NCBI GenBank assembly: GCA_023213315.1
Contig: JAKCPI010002751.1
Span: 43,661 to 107,660, forward strand
From: Euborellia annulipes
Lineage: Eukaryota > Arthropoda > Insecta > Dermaptera > Anisolabididae
DNA: 64,000 nucleotides
Reading direction: 5' to 3'
Shown here: positions 1 through 11,406 of the stretch, piece by piece
How the letters are laid out: each line of letters starts with the position of its first letter
Numbering within the stretch: position 1 is the stretch's first letter
Translations under genes and position numbers: made by a program
The notes under the pieces: model-generated
What the model was told of the DNA's origin: nothing
Database searches by the model: none
Seen by the model: the letters and a program-made list of their open reading frames with translations, nothing else

Positions 1-204
1 GTAACAAAATATAAACATTTTCCCATACTTATAAATTTTACTTTCTCTTACCTCTATATATATGTTAATATATAGAGAGAGAAAGTATTACATCTTGAAT
101 TCTAATATATCGGCGGAAACTAAATGTATGTCTACACGAAAAATATGGCGTGACTAGCACAGAACGCAACTTTCGATTACCGAAGGTAAGAGAAAGTTGT
201 GTGC
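1..204 (+). repeat. H1 repeat, 3' fragment
   Basis: The 3' third of the H1 family: the tract before the terminal stem-loop, then the stem-loop with the GGTAAGAGAAAGT box at about 185-197. The window edge cuts the left side. The last part of the hairpin is missing, because the sequence leaves the consensus after GTGTGCT. The copy is interrupted at 41-87 by a separate small palindrome. Confidence 0.8.
41..87. mobile_element. Standalone H1 5'-type palindrome inserted in H1
   Basis: A 47-bp palindrome, CTTTCTCTTACC... to ...GAGAGAAAGTA, identical in type to the palindrome that opens full H1 copies. It sits in the 3' region of another H1 copy. The uninterrupted sequence there reads AAATTTTACATC, and here TTA occurs on both sides (38-40 and 88-90). 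That fits insertion of the hairpin alone with a 3-bp duplication. Confidence 0.6.
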
Positions 205-243
205 TATATATGATATAGATGGATAATTATGGGAGGAGAAAAA

Positions 244-312
244 AATATGTTAATAAATATAGAGAGAAAGTATTGGATTCATGTGAAAAATTCGAACTCG
301 AGATCCGAGGGT
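244..312 (+). repeat. H1 repeat, 5' fragment
   Basis: Contains the second half of the 5' palindrome (TATAGAGAGAAAGTATTGG) and the start of the body, ATTCATGTGAAAAATTCGA. It then diverges. It follows the previous H1 fragment head to tail. Confidence 0.65.
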
Positions 313-1817
313 TGAAAAGCCAATCTCTGTGAACAACTTGAAACAGAACATATAGTACTTAAATATGTTTTTTGTTATTAAATACCCCTTTTCTTAAAGA
401 CTGTGGCGCGCGTTATCATGTTTAGTCATATAACTATCAGGGGCTCCTCAATATTTATGCTTTATTTCTTATTGACTTATGTTTTATATAGAGATTTTTA
501 CTATCTCCTTTTATTATAATTTAATTTAGCCCCTTCAAGAGAGGAGTATCGAAATTTATCTTTTTTTTTTTTACTAAAATTTTGTCTGATCTTTATTTTT
601 TCTTGTATTCCCACTCATTTTTATTTAATTTGTGCCCTCAATCTAGTGTATCTATTTAATAATTATTTTAATGAATACTTTAATAATCTACTTGATCTAT
701 TTTTCTTTGAATTTATAAGAGTATTATCTTAATTAAATTCATTTCTCCATTTAATGACCTTTGTAAATTAAAAAGCAATTTTCCCTCGAGTTACAACTCT
801 ATTTTATTGATAACAAAAGAGAATGAGAGAGGGAAAGCAAAAAAAAAAAAAAAAAAAAACATTCAAAAGGAGTAATCTGACTGACTTCTCATAATAATAA
901 AAATTATTTATTCTTTTTTTTATAATTAAACAACTCATTAACTTTTATTTCTTCAGAGATTTATTTTTTCCCTCAATTTTATTTTTATTAGACAGATAGC
1001 CAAATGAATAATAAAATGATTTAGACCTCTTTAAAGTTTGTTATTGGTGATGGTGCTTTTTTTTTTTTTATTTTGTTGTTGATTTTTTCGACAAAACCTT
1101 TTTTTAGTTGTTGTCTTCGTCTCCCATAAATTATGCTTAATTAGATTTGTTTTCATTAAAGACATGTAGCGAGACGAGGCTCTTTTCATTTTATGGTTAA
1201 AAGCCCATTCAATGATTTTCCAAAGTGTCTAATAACCTTGAAGACCCTAGCAAAACCCTTCGTCGTCTTCCTGTGGCTCGGATTATTTCTACTCTCGTTT
1301 CAAGTGGCAAAAGAGACATTAAAACTTTAACCAAGAGGGCCATCATCAGCCTCTGTTGTTATTTCTTAACTCAAAGCAACACCAACCTTTTTTTTTTTAC
1401 TACTTTCCAATTGAATTAATTATTTACACAAGAGTTTGGGGGAAGTTGTTTCGTGCTGTGACCGACTTTTCCACATGGGGACATAAATATATTTTGCGAA
1501 ATTCCCTGATGAAAAACTTAAATAAAAATATCTCATGTAAGGCATCTGTTACTTTCTTAAACAAGCTTTTTTATACCTCTTATATTTATAATTTAAATAA
1601 AATATACAATATAATTATTTAATATCTTTTCAAAAATATTCTCGCTCTTTTATATTATATTTCCCAAAGGATTCAGAGTCAAATTTTTTTACAGAAAAAA
1701 TGACGTAATACGAAATGTGTTGTATAAAAAAATCATCACTATAGATTTGTCGTTTTTATTATATTTATACAATAATAACAGTAGACATATATTGGTTAAA
1801 ATTTAAGGAAATTAAAT
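313..1817. other. AT-rich non-coding stretch
   Basis: No repeat family or gene recognised. Homopolymer A/T runs are frequent. The stretch 1225-1400 has a more balanced base composition and an open frame on the + strand without an ATG at its start (residues such as NLEDPSKTLRRLPVARIIS). I cannot match it to a family and see no convincing splice sites, so it is not called as an exon. Confidence 0.5.
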
Positions 1818-1893
1818 GTTTTTGGAACGAAGTTCTTTTACGCGGCTTACAGTAGGGTGAATTGGCAGAATTGGTCACGTAACAAAAAAGCGT
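1818..1893 (-). repeat. Short dispersed module next to H1
   Basis: Contains GGAACG, CGCGGCTTAC, GGTGAATTGG and CACGTAACAAAAAAGCG. The reverse complement of the same module lies at 18009-18074, also directly upstream of an H1 copy. Its ends are weakly palindromic (GGAACGC/GCGTTCC in the other copy), which suggests a small MITE or solo terminus of unknown class. Confidence 0.45.
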
Positions 1894-2379
1894 GTGTGTC
1901 TTTCCGCAAACAAAATATCTTAAGAACGAAAAGAGGTAGGAGGTTGAAATTTTATATAGGCACCCCCTGGGAGGTGACACGAAGCTTTTGAACAAAATCG
2001 GCCAAAGAGTACTAGTACTTTACTGAAGTACTTTTTCAGTTTTTTTCGATTTTCTCAAAATTCGCTCTAAAGATTTTAATTAAAATTCAAAAATCACTTA
2101 TTTTTTAGATGCTTTTTAAAATGTATATTCTCATTTTGCCATTGAAATCTTCTGAACTTTTTACTCTTGTACTTCATAGGAAAGAAATTGTTGCCTTGAT
2201 AAAAGAATATAAATTTTACATCTTGAAATTCGAATGCTCCGTACTGTTGGAAACTTAATATATGTTAATTAACTATATGTCGACACAAAAAATCTGATGT
2301 GACCAGCACAGAACTCAACTTTCGATTCCCGAAGGTAAGAGAAAGTTGTGTGCCGTACGACCAGTCGTACCAGCTTTTT
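1894..2379 (+). repeat. H1 repeat, 5'-truncated copy
   Basis: Starts in the GTGTGTCT core and runs through AAATATCTTAAGAACGAAAAG, the AGGAGGTTGAAATTTTATAT block and AATCGGCCAAAGAGTACTAG to the 3' stem-loop at about 2286-2378. The GGTAAGAGAAAGT box is at about 2333-2345. Confidence 0.85.
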
Positions 2380-2403
2380 ATTTTCTCTTACCCTATATTT
2401 TCT
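2377..2403 (+). repeat. Solo H1 5' end
   Basis: TTTTTATTTTCTCTTACCC follows directly after the 3' terminus of the preceding copy. This is the start of a second H1 in head-to-tail order, lost after about 25 bp. Confidence 0.55.
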
Positions 2404-3226
2404 TTATTTTACGATCATAATAGTGTAGAAAGTTTGATCAATAAATAAATAATTATTCATCTATAATTAAAAAAAATTAGAGAAAAAATATTTTTTTTTT
2501 AAATACAAAACGTCAAATTGCTTTTAGGCAAAATTTACCCTTTAAAAAAAGGCCTATATAGACAGAGTTTTAATATTACACGATTTTTCTTTGATTATTT
2601 AATTTCTTAAGTTTAATTTATTCCATTTGATGGTTTAGTTTGGTCATTAAAGAACCAAGTTATCTTTTCCACTCCTTTAAACTTTTAAATAGGCCACCAT
2701 TTATACTCTTCTCAAAATCATAAATGGATCTTTTTTATGAAAAATTAGGAGAGAAAATTAAGTTTAATGTAATTAGTATTTTATTACATTACTTAAATTT
2801 TAAATTTTTCTGTTGAAACAAGGACTGAAATAAGTTTAAAATTGATCCATTTTTCACAACAAATCAGAGCCAAAAGGTAAACACAGCAGCAAAATTAGAA
2901 TAGTCCAAGATTTTTATAAAATAAAAATATTAAATAAATTTTGGCATTACTGAATACAATCACTCAATACATCCCCTTTAAAAGGAAATAATAATGTTTG
3001 ATAAAATATATAAAACGAATGAATAATAATTTGTACAGTATACAATTTTTGTAAAATAAGTGCTTTTATATAAAGCACTGTAAAAAAAAATAAATGTTAA
3101 TAACAACCCTTAAAATAAATATTGAATATTAATGGTTTTTATATAAATTTACATTTAAAATAGACTTAAAAGTTATTACGAGTTTATAAATATCAGAAAT
3201 AAATATGAAATAAGTAGGGCTACTTG
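2404..3226. other. AT-rich non-coding stretch
   Basis: No gene or known repeat. A small hairpin AGTGCTTTTATATAAAGCACT lies near 3060-3080. Confidence 0.5.
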
Positions 3227-3371
3227 AAAAAAATCTGGTGTGCTGGTCGCACCAGATTTTTTGGGGATCTCAAGACGTGTATATCCATAAAAATCTCGAC
3301 ATCGAATTCTCGACATGAATCCAATACTTTTCTCCCTATATATTAACATATATAGAGGTAAGAGAAAGTAA
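3227..3371 (-). repeat. H1 repeat, contracted copy
   Basis: The left end is a perfect short version of the 3' stem-loop: AAAATCTGGTGTG joined almost directly to CGCACCAGATTTT, the inner arms being absent. It is followed by the reversed 5' region (CTCGACATCGAATTCTCGAC) and the 5' palindrome ending GGTAAGAGAAAGTAAAA. The central 500 bp or so are missing. Confidence 0.75.
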
Positions 3372-3622
3372 AATCTAGTATCACTGATATTTATATTTTG
3401 TTTCCATGCCAACCATTTCTCGTATCTTTCCTATGAAGTACAAGAGTAAAGTGTGCTTCAAACAATTTTGAGGGCAAAATAAGAATATACATTTTAAAGA
3501 GCATCTAAAAATTATTGATTTGATTTTAATCAAAATCGTTGAGTCAATTTTGAAAATCAAAAAAAAAAAAAATTTCAACCTTCTAGACATTTTCATTCTT
3601 GAAATATTTTGTTCACGGACAC
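3372..3622 (-). repeat. H1 repeat, internal-3' fragment
   Basis: Reversed H1 body: GTTTCCATGCCAACCATTTC, AAGTACAAGAGTAAAGTG, TACATTTTAAAGAGCATCTA and a poly-A version of the AAAATCGAAAAAAACTG tract, ending near TTTTGTTCACGGACACCC. Confidence 0.75.
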
Positions 3623-4045
3623 CCAGAGAGAAAGTATTGCGATCATGTCAAAAATTCGATGTCGAGATTTTGATATACATGTTTTGAGGTCCCCTTAGTA
3701 CAAAAAAGTGGGTCCCGCAAATTGATGTGTCTGTGAATAAAATATCTCATTAACGAAAAGAGGAGGTTGAAATTTTATATTTGAGTTAGGCACCCCCCTC
3801 CAAGGTTTGAAAATAAGCTTTTAGAACAAATTCAGCCAAAAAGTACTAGTAGGCCTACTTTACTGACGTGCTTTTTCAGTTTTTTTTTTTTTTTTTTTTT
3901 TTTTTTTCGATTTTCTCAAAATTCGCTCAACGATTTTAATTAAACTTTACGAATCAACTATTTTTTTTTTTTTTTTTGATATTCTTTAAAAAGAATATCA
4001 TTGAAATTTTTCGTAAAAATTGTTTGAAGTTCACTTTACTGATGT
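3623..4045 (+). repeat. H1 repeat, plus-strand copy
   Basis: GAGAGAAAGTATTG, TCAAAAATTCGATGTCGAG, the GAGGTCCCCTTAGT block and AATAAGCTTTTAGAACAAAT are all present. It ends near the TTTGAAGTTCACTTTACTGATG tract and lacks the 3' stem-loop. It lies head to head with the reversed fragment before it and carries an expanded poly-T tract at about 3882-3908. Confidence 0.8.
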
Positions 4046-4657
4046 GGAAACATTCGGAGAAAAAAAAGAGTAATATACAGAGCTATTAAATAGAAAATAT
4101 GATCTTAAAATGGAGTCCTCTGGTCATCTTATAAATAATAAAGATTAATATTATATTCGTGAGCTTTTTGAACGTGGTTCATAAAGTTGGTGATCATTTA
4201 TTTTCTATCTCATTCTCTTTTATTTATTTGAAAAAGAAAAATTTAATTTATTTAAAGATAAATTATATTTATTCACTTGTCATTTCCCTATGATATAATT
4301 CCATTTAGTGATTAGATTAATGTAATTTTAATTTAAAATATTTGTTAAACAATGATTGTTTCTGAATATAATTAATTAACGAGTTTTCGCTTTAGTGAAG
4401 GATAAGAAAATAGATGCTATCTATCAGTTGAGCTTTCACAAATGATGAATTCATTATATTCAATTAAAGTAATATACATTAACTATACAAAATATTCTGA
4501 GATATTTGAAATATAATTAATTATCGTTCTTCATACATTTTCCTAATAATATTTCAACTTAATTATCTATTTTCATTTAACAAAAATAAAATCTGTACAA
4601 ATACACATACTATTGTACATCCTTACTCTTGTTATCTCGAAATTCTAGGTATATGTA
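4046..4657. other. AT-rich non-coding stretch
   Basis: I see no gene, repeat family or structured element here. Confidence 0.5.
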
Positions 4658-4879
4658 CAGTGAGCGCCACAATTAAGTCCCCACCTGGTAGCTTTCTTAA
4701 AAATAGTAGATGGTAAATGGTGAAATAATTTTAAATTTGAAAAGGTAAAATACAATCATCTGTACCACATTTTACGTTTTAACCTTTCGGTCTTTAAAAT
4801 TATTTCATTATACACCATATAATATACCATATACTTAAGGCTAAAGCTATAAGGTGGGAATTAATGGTGGCGCTCTCTG
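4658..4879. mobile_element. TA-flanked MITE (Tc1/mariner-like)
   Basis: A 222-bp element bounded by CAGTGAGCGCCACAATTAA on the left and the reverse complement of CAGAGAGCGCCACCATTAAT on the right. TA dinucleotides lie on both sides (4656-4657 and 4880-4881). Inverted termini with a TA duplication are typical of Tc1/mariner-type MITEs. It has no coding capacity. Confidence 0.75.
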
Positions 4880-4894
4880 TACCATCATCCGCAT

Positions 4895-5123
4895 ATGTAT
4901 TGAAACTAACGCGCAAGATTTAGGCAACCCAAATGGCACAGGCCTTTAATGGGCAGTCCTACGGATTTCATTCAAAAATGAAATTTTTGTGTTGAGACTT
5001 GGGAATAATTTTTATTTTGAAATAATTTGAAAATAGAATTAAGAATATTAAAAAAAAATCTATGTAAAAAGATTTAGCCATTTGGGTTGCCTAAATCCTG
5101 TGCTTTAGTCTCAATACATAGCC
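4895..5123. mobile_element. Inverted-repeat MITE, class unknown
   Basis: Left arm 4896-4938 includes GATTTAGGCAACCCAAATGGC. The right arm 5077-5122 carries its reverse complement GCCATTTGGGTTGCCTAAATC. The arms extend outward to ATGTATTGAAACTA/TAGTCTCAATACATA. The arms are about 43 bp and the interior is AT-rich. No clear target duplication was identified. Confidence 0.7.
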
Positions 5124-5731
5124 GATAATGGTACAACTTGTATGAACTTGTGCCTTGAGCTTAGGCATCCAAAACGCTTAGCTGACGGATTCGTGGTTCT
5201 AAAAGTTTTCCTCCTTTCCATTCTATTCAAAAAACAATTTTATAAATGTTATTTGCGGTTAATAGTGGCACCGACTTTTTTCCATGTCCTAGGAAGACAG
5301 TAAAAAAGAAAGTAATAATTGATAATTTTTTTATGATAAGTCACTTGAGTTTCCAACTTTCTATCTGCAGCTAATTCGATTAGCTCAACTATAAAAGTTG
5401 TTTTTTTGACTCTGGTTTTACAAGAAATTTTAAAATTGCATATTTTTACTTTTTATATTTTAAACTAATTGAATTTATCAAACTACGGCCTTTCTCTCTC
5501 TTTCTCATGGACTTATGGAAAAGCCTCTCCCGGGTTGGCTTGAAATCTATTTATGATGGCATCTTTTGGCACTCACAGTTTTAGAGTAAATTAAATTTAA
5601 ACTGATAACTGTTGGCTCTAGTTGAAATATGATTTAATGAGGTGAATTAAATTATTGTAAAAACTCAACGTTACAAGTTATTTATTAGTATTAAGTGTTT
5701 ATACTAATAAGTAATATAGGGAATTTAAAAT
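5124..5731. other. Non-repetitive stretch
   Basis: No gene or repeat family recognised. Contains moderately complex unique sequence. Confidence 0.45.
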
Positions 5732-6300
5732 ACAGGGTGTCCGGTAAAGAATGGATAACCTTGAAATGTCTTATAGTATAACTATGGCCGTTCAGAAAAA
5801 AAAAATTGAAACAAAATATATCATAAGTAGTACCTAAGATATGATTTTTTTAAAATAAAGGTCTAATTTTTTTACCTTGTTTACTTTTATGAACACTACG
5901 ATCAGAAATGAATGGATTCCATCGGTTTGTTGTTATTTTATTATTATACACGAACTATGCTAATAGATAAACAGTGAATAGTATGACTAGCTATTGCACT
6001 TTTTTATTAAAAAATTAGCAAATTAAAATAATTAAAATCAGTGTTAAAACGACCACCTGGCTATTTTATTGGAATTTGCTAATTTTTTTGTAAAAAATGC
6101 ATGTAACGAATCATACTATTCCCATATTTATCTATTGCATAGCTTTGATAGTATAATAAATAAAATAACAACAAACCGATGAAATCCATTCTGATCGTAG
6201 TGTTCATAAAATAAAGGGCCAAGGTAAAAAATTAGACCTTTCTTTAAAAAATCATCATATCTTATATGGTACCTATTTTGTTTAAATTTTTCTACCTTAT
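5732..6300. mobile_element. Foldback element starting ACAGGGTGTCC
   Basis: Two long inverted arms: about 5806-5996 (ATGAACACTACGATCAGAAA, CATCGGTTTGTTGTTATTTT) and about 6095-6290, its diverged reverse complement (AATAACAACAAACCGATGAA, CTGATCGTAGTGTTCATAAA). The left end ACAGGGTGTCCGGTAAA resembles a terminal motif common in arthropod DNA elements. The right terminus is eroded, so its boundary is approximate. Confidence 0.65.
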
Positions 6301-6544
6301 CTTCGCATTTGGCCAATGTTAATTTCCTATAGGGATTTGTATGTTAATTTCGATTCAAAAGGGGTCCCCTTTGGACACTTTTTAGCATTTCAAATTCTTT
6401 TTCCATTCTTATGAAATTTTGTATTTATTTATGATTCATATTGTGTATAAAATGTCCAAATATGAGATTGAAACTTTGAAAATAACCATAGTTATTTCAA
6501 GCAATCAACATTTAAAATGCAAGTTTGAAACAATAAGGTGCTAA

Positions 6545-6664
6545 TCGGGAAACTAAATATATGTCGACACAAAAAATCTGGTGTGACCAGCACAGTACAC
6601 AACTTTCATTACCGAAGGGTAAGATGAAAGTTGTGTGCTGTGGCCAGTCACACCAGATTTTTTT
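6545..6664 (+). repeat. H1 repeat, solo 3' end with stem-loop
   Basis: GGAAACTAAATATATGTCG, then the full terminal stem-loop: AAAAAATCTGGTGTGACC pairs with the closing CAGTCACACCAGATTTTTT. The box reads GGTAAGATGAAAGT, a 1-bp insertion. Everything upstream is absent. Confidence 0.85.
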
Positions 6665-8476
6665 AATTTAATTTAGACGTAGACACCCTAATACGTATTA
6701 AAAACAATATTACCCCTATTCTTATAGAACAACCCCAAATTTAGTTGATTAAAAATCTCTTCATAGTCTATTTTTTCAACAAGTAAAATATTATTTTTAT
6801 TTATTTATTAATAGCTATACCAAATCGAATTCTACATTAAAAAAAAAAAAAATTGCCTTTAGAATACAATTACCCTAAAACAATAATTAAGCTATTTGAA
6901 TTCAATTTAAGCGATTGTAAACCTAAAGGACAATGAAAACATCTAACGACTACATTATCCTTTACTGCTTCATTATTGTACCCTCAAGACCTTGAGGAAC
7001 TCAATCAGTTAAAAGGGTTACATAATTTTTTTTTACAATTTAAAAGCGATATCTTGTTATAAATTACCTCTTTTATAATCTACTGGTAATCCCATAGGAC
7101 TGTTTCTGGTTCTTATTCTATTAAACCCTACTTAAGTATTGAGAATCTGAGACTGCTCACTAAGCCCACATTGTTATTTTAAAAACTTAATTACTTCATT
7201 AATTAAAATATATTAAGTTATTAATAAAAATATAATTTCTTCAACATATTTTTTTACAATTTTCTTTTTCAAATTTCTACTAAGGCTAGCGTACTAGTTT
7301 ACTCAATAGTTTGTTTCTCTTGCTAGTAACATTTCTCACTTCTGCTTAAAATTTCTTACTTGATTTAGATTGATAAACGATATAGTTAATTTAAATCCCT
7401 TGGCGTGCATCGCTATCATTGAATAAAATGGTCCAAGTGAGTGCAGGGTGGTGGCTGGCTTGCCGTGATTTAAGATGATCTTAGTAACACAGGTGGGCGG
7501 ATTCTCCTCCACTTTCTCTCTCTCTCTCTTTCTCTTTGTCACCCTCAACTGGGAAGTTGCATGCTAGAACGCCTCCCGAGGCGCACATAAAGCAACAGCG
7601 CTCGCTCTTCTACACCCCACTCTCTCCCAACCCTGTCTCTCAAGCCCTTAAGTTCGCATATTATTTCACCAAACATCCCTTACCGTTTCTCATCTTCTCT
7701 ATAACTCCTAAACAACAACAACATACTCTCAATCACGGACTTAGAAAAATAGAGAACTTTGATTTGGCTTCCCTTCCCAAACAATTTGCGAGTGGATTTA
7801 TTAAACAACAACAAATTTATTAAACAAAACAATACGGTACACCACATCTCAAAAATCAACAAACAGCATTTTTTAATTTTTTAAGCCTTTTGGCATCTAC
7901 AGCCTTAGGAATTTTAAACAATTATGCACGATACAAATAATCCAGGCACATTTAATTTATTGGAGCAGCATTTAAATAAATATGTTTTATATACTGTAAC
8001 CGATATTAAGTTTTATTTCATCTAGCCCAAACTAAAGGAATTTAACATGTGTCTGTCTGCTGTCCGGTCGAATAGATCTTTCTAGCTTCATTGTTTAAAA
8101 CTTACCCCCCCCAACATTAAAAAGCCTCCTTTTGGGGAAAAATTGGGTGTTTTTCTGCTTTTAATGTGTATGTTTTCCCGATGTTTTTTTTTGGGGGGGG
8201 GTTTTTGGGGATTTACACTATAACTCAAAAACCCTAACTTTTTTTACCGAGATATAATCAATAACATTCTGAAACGCCCACTGAGCCACGGCTCCCGGGC
8301 TATATGACAGGTTAGAAACAGTCCAATTACCGAATAATAATTATTAGTAAAGACCCCTTAAATTTGACAGGGGACTGTGTTCAGAGAACTGATTTTTTTT
8401 TTTACATGTATATTTACATAGCATAAAACCTTTTAAATCTATATACCCTATCTATAATACATATCACTATATGTAT
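6665..8476. other. Non-coding stretch with an island at 7330-7860
   Basis: Mostly AT-rich. 7330-7860 is more complex and GC-balanced, with a CT-rich tract at 7507-7535, but both strands show only short open frames (at most 95 codons) with no recognised domain. 8100-8215 holds runs of C and G. A tRNA A-box-like string on the minus strand near 8270-8300 (GTGGCTCAGTGGG) has no B box and is not called. Confidence 0.4.
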
Positions 8477-9152
8477 TTTTTACTTTCTCTTACCTCTATA
8501 TATGTTAATATATAGAGAGAGAAAGTATTGGATTCATGTCAAAAATTCGATGTGGGGAGAGCGAGATTTTGACGGATCTCCACGTTTTGAGGTCCTCTGA
8601 ATTCAAATTAGTGGTTTTCGCGACATGGTCTGTCGTGATGTGTGTGTGTCCGTGAACAAAATATCTCAAGAACGAAAAGAGCTAGGAGGTTGAAATTTTA
8701 TATTTAAGTTAGGCACCCACATGGGACGTGACACGAAGCTTTTAAACAAAATCGGCCAAAGTGTACAGTACTTTACTGATGCACTTTGTCAGTTTTTTTT
8801 CGATTTTCTCAAAATTTGCTCCAACGATTTTTTTTTTAATTAAAATCAATTATTTTTTGAATTCTCTTTAAAATATCGGGTATATTCTCATTTTGTCATT
8901 GAAATCTTCGGAAGACCACTTTACTCTTGTACTTCATAGAAAAGATAGGAACTCAATGGTTGCCATGTATAATCAACGATATAAATATTTTCTAGGCCTA
9001 CTTATAAATTTTACATCTTGAAAATCGAATGTACCGTATGTCGGAAACTAAGTAATGTCGACACAAAAAATCTGGTGAGACAAGCACAGTAGACAACTTT
9101 CGATTACCGAAGGAAGAGAAAGTTGTGTGCTGTGCGCCAGTCCCAGATTTTT
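8477..9152 (+). repeat. H1 repeat, near-complete copy 1 of a tandem pair
   Basis: A complete unit: T-rich edge, ACTTTCTCTTACC palindrome, CAAAAATTCGATGTGG, GAGGTCCTCTGAATTC, GTGTGTGTGTCCGTGAAC, the GGAGGTTGAAATTTTATATT block, and the 3' stem-loop ending CCCAGATTTTTTT. A local insertion, GGGGAGAGCGAG, is shared only with the next copy. The terminal hairpin has lost a few bases relative to other copies. No coding capacity. Confidence 0.9.
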
Positions 9153-9816
9153 TTACTTTCTCTTACCTCTATATATGTTAATATATAGAGAGAGAAAGTA
9201 TTGGATTCATGTCAAAAATTCGATGTGGGGAGAGCGAGATTTTGACGGATATACACGTTTTGAGGTCCTCTGAATTCAAAAAAGTGGTTTTCGCGACATG
9301 GTCTGTCTGAGTGTGTGTCCGTGAACAAAATATCTCAAGAACGGAAAGAGCTAGGAGGTTGAAATTTTATATTTAAGTTAGGCACCCACATGGGACGTGA
9401 CACGAAGCTTTTAAACAAAATCGACCAAAGAGTACTTTACTGATGCACTTTGTCAGTTTTTTTCGATTTTTTCAAAATTTGCTCCAACGATTTTTTTTTA
9501 AATTCAAAAATCAATTATTTTTTAGATTCTCTTTAAAATGTATATTCTCATTTTGTCATTGAAATCTTCTGAAGACCACTTTACTCTTGTACTCCATAGA
9601 AAAGATAGGAGAAATGGTTGCCATTTTATCAAAATATAAATATTTTCACATAGGCCTACTTATAAATTTTACATCTTGAAAATCGAATGTACCGTATTGC
9701 CGGAAACTAAATACATGTCGACACAAAAAATCTGGTGAGACAAGCACAGAAGACAACTTTCGATTATCGAAGGTGTGTGCTGTGCGCCAGTCACACCAGA
9801 TTTTTTTTTTTTTTTT
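9150..9816 (+). repeat. H1 repeat, near-complete copy 2 of a tandem pair
   Basis: It begins inside the T run that ends copy 1, so the two share the junction ...CCCAGATTTTTTTACTTTC. It carries the same private variants (GGGGAGAGCGAG, TTGACGGAT), so both come from a common tandem precursor. The 3' hairpin has lost most of the GGTAAGAGAAAGT box (AAGGTGTGTGC), and the T tail is extended to about 16 bases. Confidence 0.9.
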
Positions 9817-10825
9817 CAAAAGAACAAATTTTTTTTATTTTAAAATTTATAATAATTATTATTGTACCTATTAATTAATATTTAATATTATATTAAAATA
9901 TATAATTTAAAAGTAAAGTGAAATTATATTAAGTATTTCAATTTTATTATGGATTTCAAAAATTGCCTGGGAGAAAAGTCGATTTCAAAGCTACTCTTTA
10001 GACAGCCCACCGTAACCGGTTGCCTGCACTCCAGGCGCTCACGCCAAGTATTTCTCTGAGTGTTCTTTAATATTATTTCTCCCTGTTCTTTTAAATGATT
10101 GTTCTAACAAATTTTTTTCTTGTAAAAATTTTCAAATATAGTTAATTTTTTTTTCAATGTTCAACCAGAAAAGAGATTTGTTTATTTGATTTTGTTGATA
10201 TCTTTAATTTTTTAAAGATTTTGTAGCAACGTTGGTTTTTACGGTAATATAGGCCTATAACTTATTTTATGAAGTCATTATAAACCTCCTCGTCACTTTA
10301 AAATATTAAAACTCATGTTTTATAGCTGATAAAAATGTTCCATAACATGTTTCATGGAGATTTTTTTTTAAAGGGATTTAATCTTGAAATGAAATTAAAC
10401 TAAACTTTTTTTTCTAATGGTTTGAAAAAAATGTTATAAACTTAATAAGACCACTTCATTTATATAATTTCCTATTATTTAATTATATTTAATGTATGTT
10501 TTTAAATTAAATTAAGGAAATGCTAGCCACATCAGCTAATTCATTTAGCCTCCTTTCAGAAGGTTTAATCCCCACGAGTGGGAGAGAGAGGAATCTCTAT
10601 TGTACAGTACCAAAGGGTAAACATAAACCACAAACTTGACATTTAGCTGTCACCATTATCGTGTATATGTCAAATTTAATACATATGCAAAATCTTGAAG
10701 TGAAGTGTGTGTAATGTAATTTGACTGGGCAGCTCGGGCACAATACAATGAATCCTCTGTAGAGGTCGTCTGTCAAGGCTAACACAAATCAAAGTAATCT
10801 AGCACCTTACTGAATTATTCTTAAT
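9817..10825. other. AT-rich non-coding stretch
   Basis: No gene. 9995-10045 holds a short GC-rich segment (CCTGCACTCCAGGCGCTCACG) that faintly resembles part of the SINE-like sequence at 13850 in reverse orientation, too short to call. Confidence 0.45.
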
Positions 10826-10888
10826 ATTTTTTCTTTCTCTTACCCTATTTTTTATTTTATTAATAATTATTGTAGAAAGAAAATAGGC
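10826..10888 (+). repeat. Solo H1 5' end
   Basis: TTTTTTCTTTCTCTTACCC followed by an AT tract and TGTAGAAAGAAAAT, a degenerate closing arm of the palindrome. No H1 body follows. 10889-11406 then holds nothing recognisable apart from short AT-rich frames. Confidence 0.5.
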
Positions 10889-11406
10889 CTATAATTAATT
10901 TAATTATAGGACTTTCACTTTTTCTATTTTTATATTTCCTATCAAGCTCTTTTATTTTTTAGGATCGTTCAATATTAGATGAATTAACTCAATTATAATT
11001 ATTATCTTTCATTTAACACTTTTATCCAATAAATTACCAAATAAAAATTTCAATTGCATATCATTAAGTCTTATGTGAATAAATTATTTTTATTAAAAAT
11101 TTAGATGTTATTCAATTTGATATCCAAATGATTTAAATAAATATACATCCAATTGTCTCCCACACTTCTTAGCTTTGAGATTATCACAATTGACATTTGT
11201 TTCAACTCTTACCTCTCGGAAGGCTTTTGCCTCCTAAAAAAAAAAAAAAATTCAACGGAAAAATATATGAAATGTTTACTTAAGCAAGGAAGGGTGGAGA
11301 ATTACCTATTATTGCTGACATGGGTAAGGGGAGGTTTTAAAACGACCGTATTACTTGAATTATAAACTTTATATATCGAACCTAAAATTCAAGTTTTTCA
11401 GATCAA

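Noticed and set aside
8230..8345. SINE on the minus strand
   Set aside because: An A-box-like GTGGCTCAGTGGG is present, but no B box, tail or target duplication was found.
8477..9816. CRISPR-like or satellite array
   Set aside because: Only two long units with H1 ends are present. There is no repeat-spacer structure and no further monomers.
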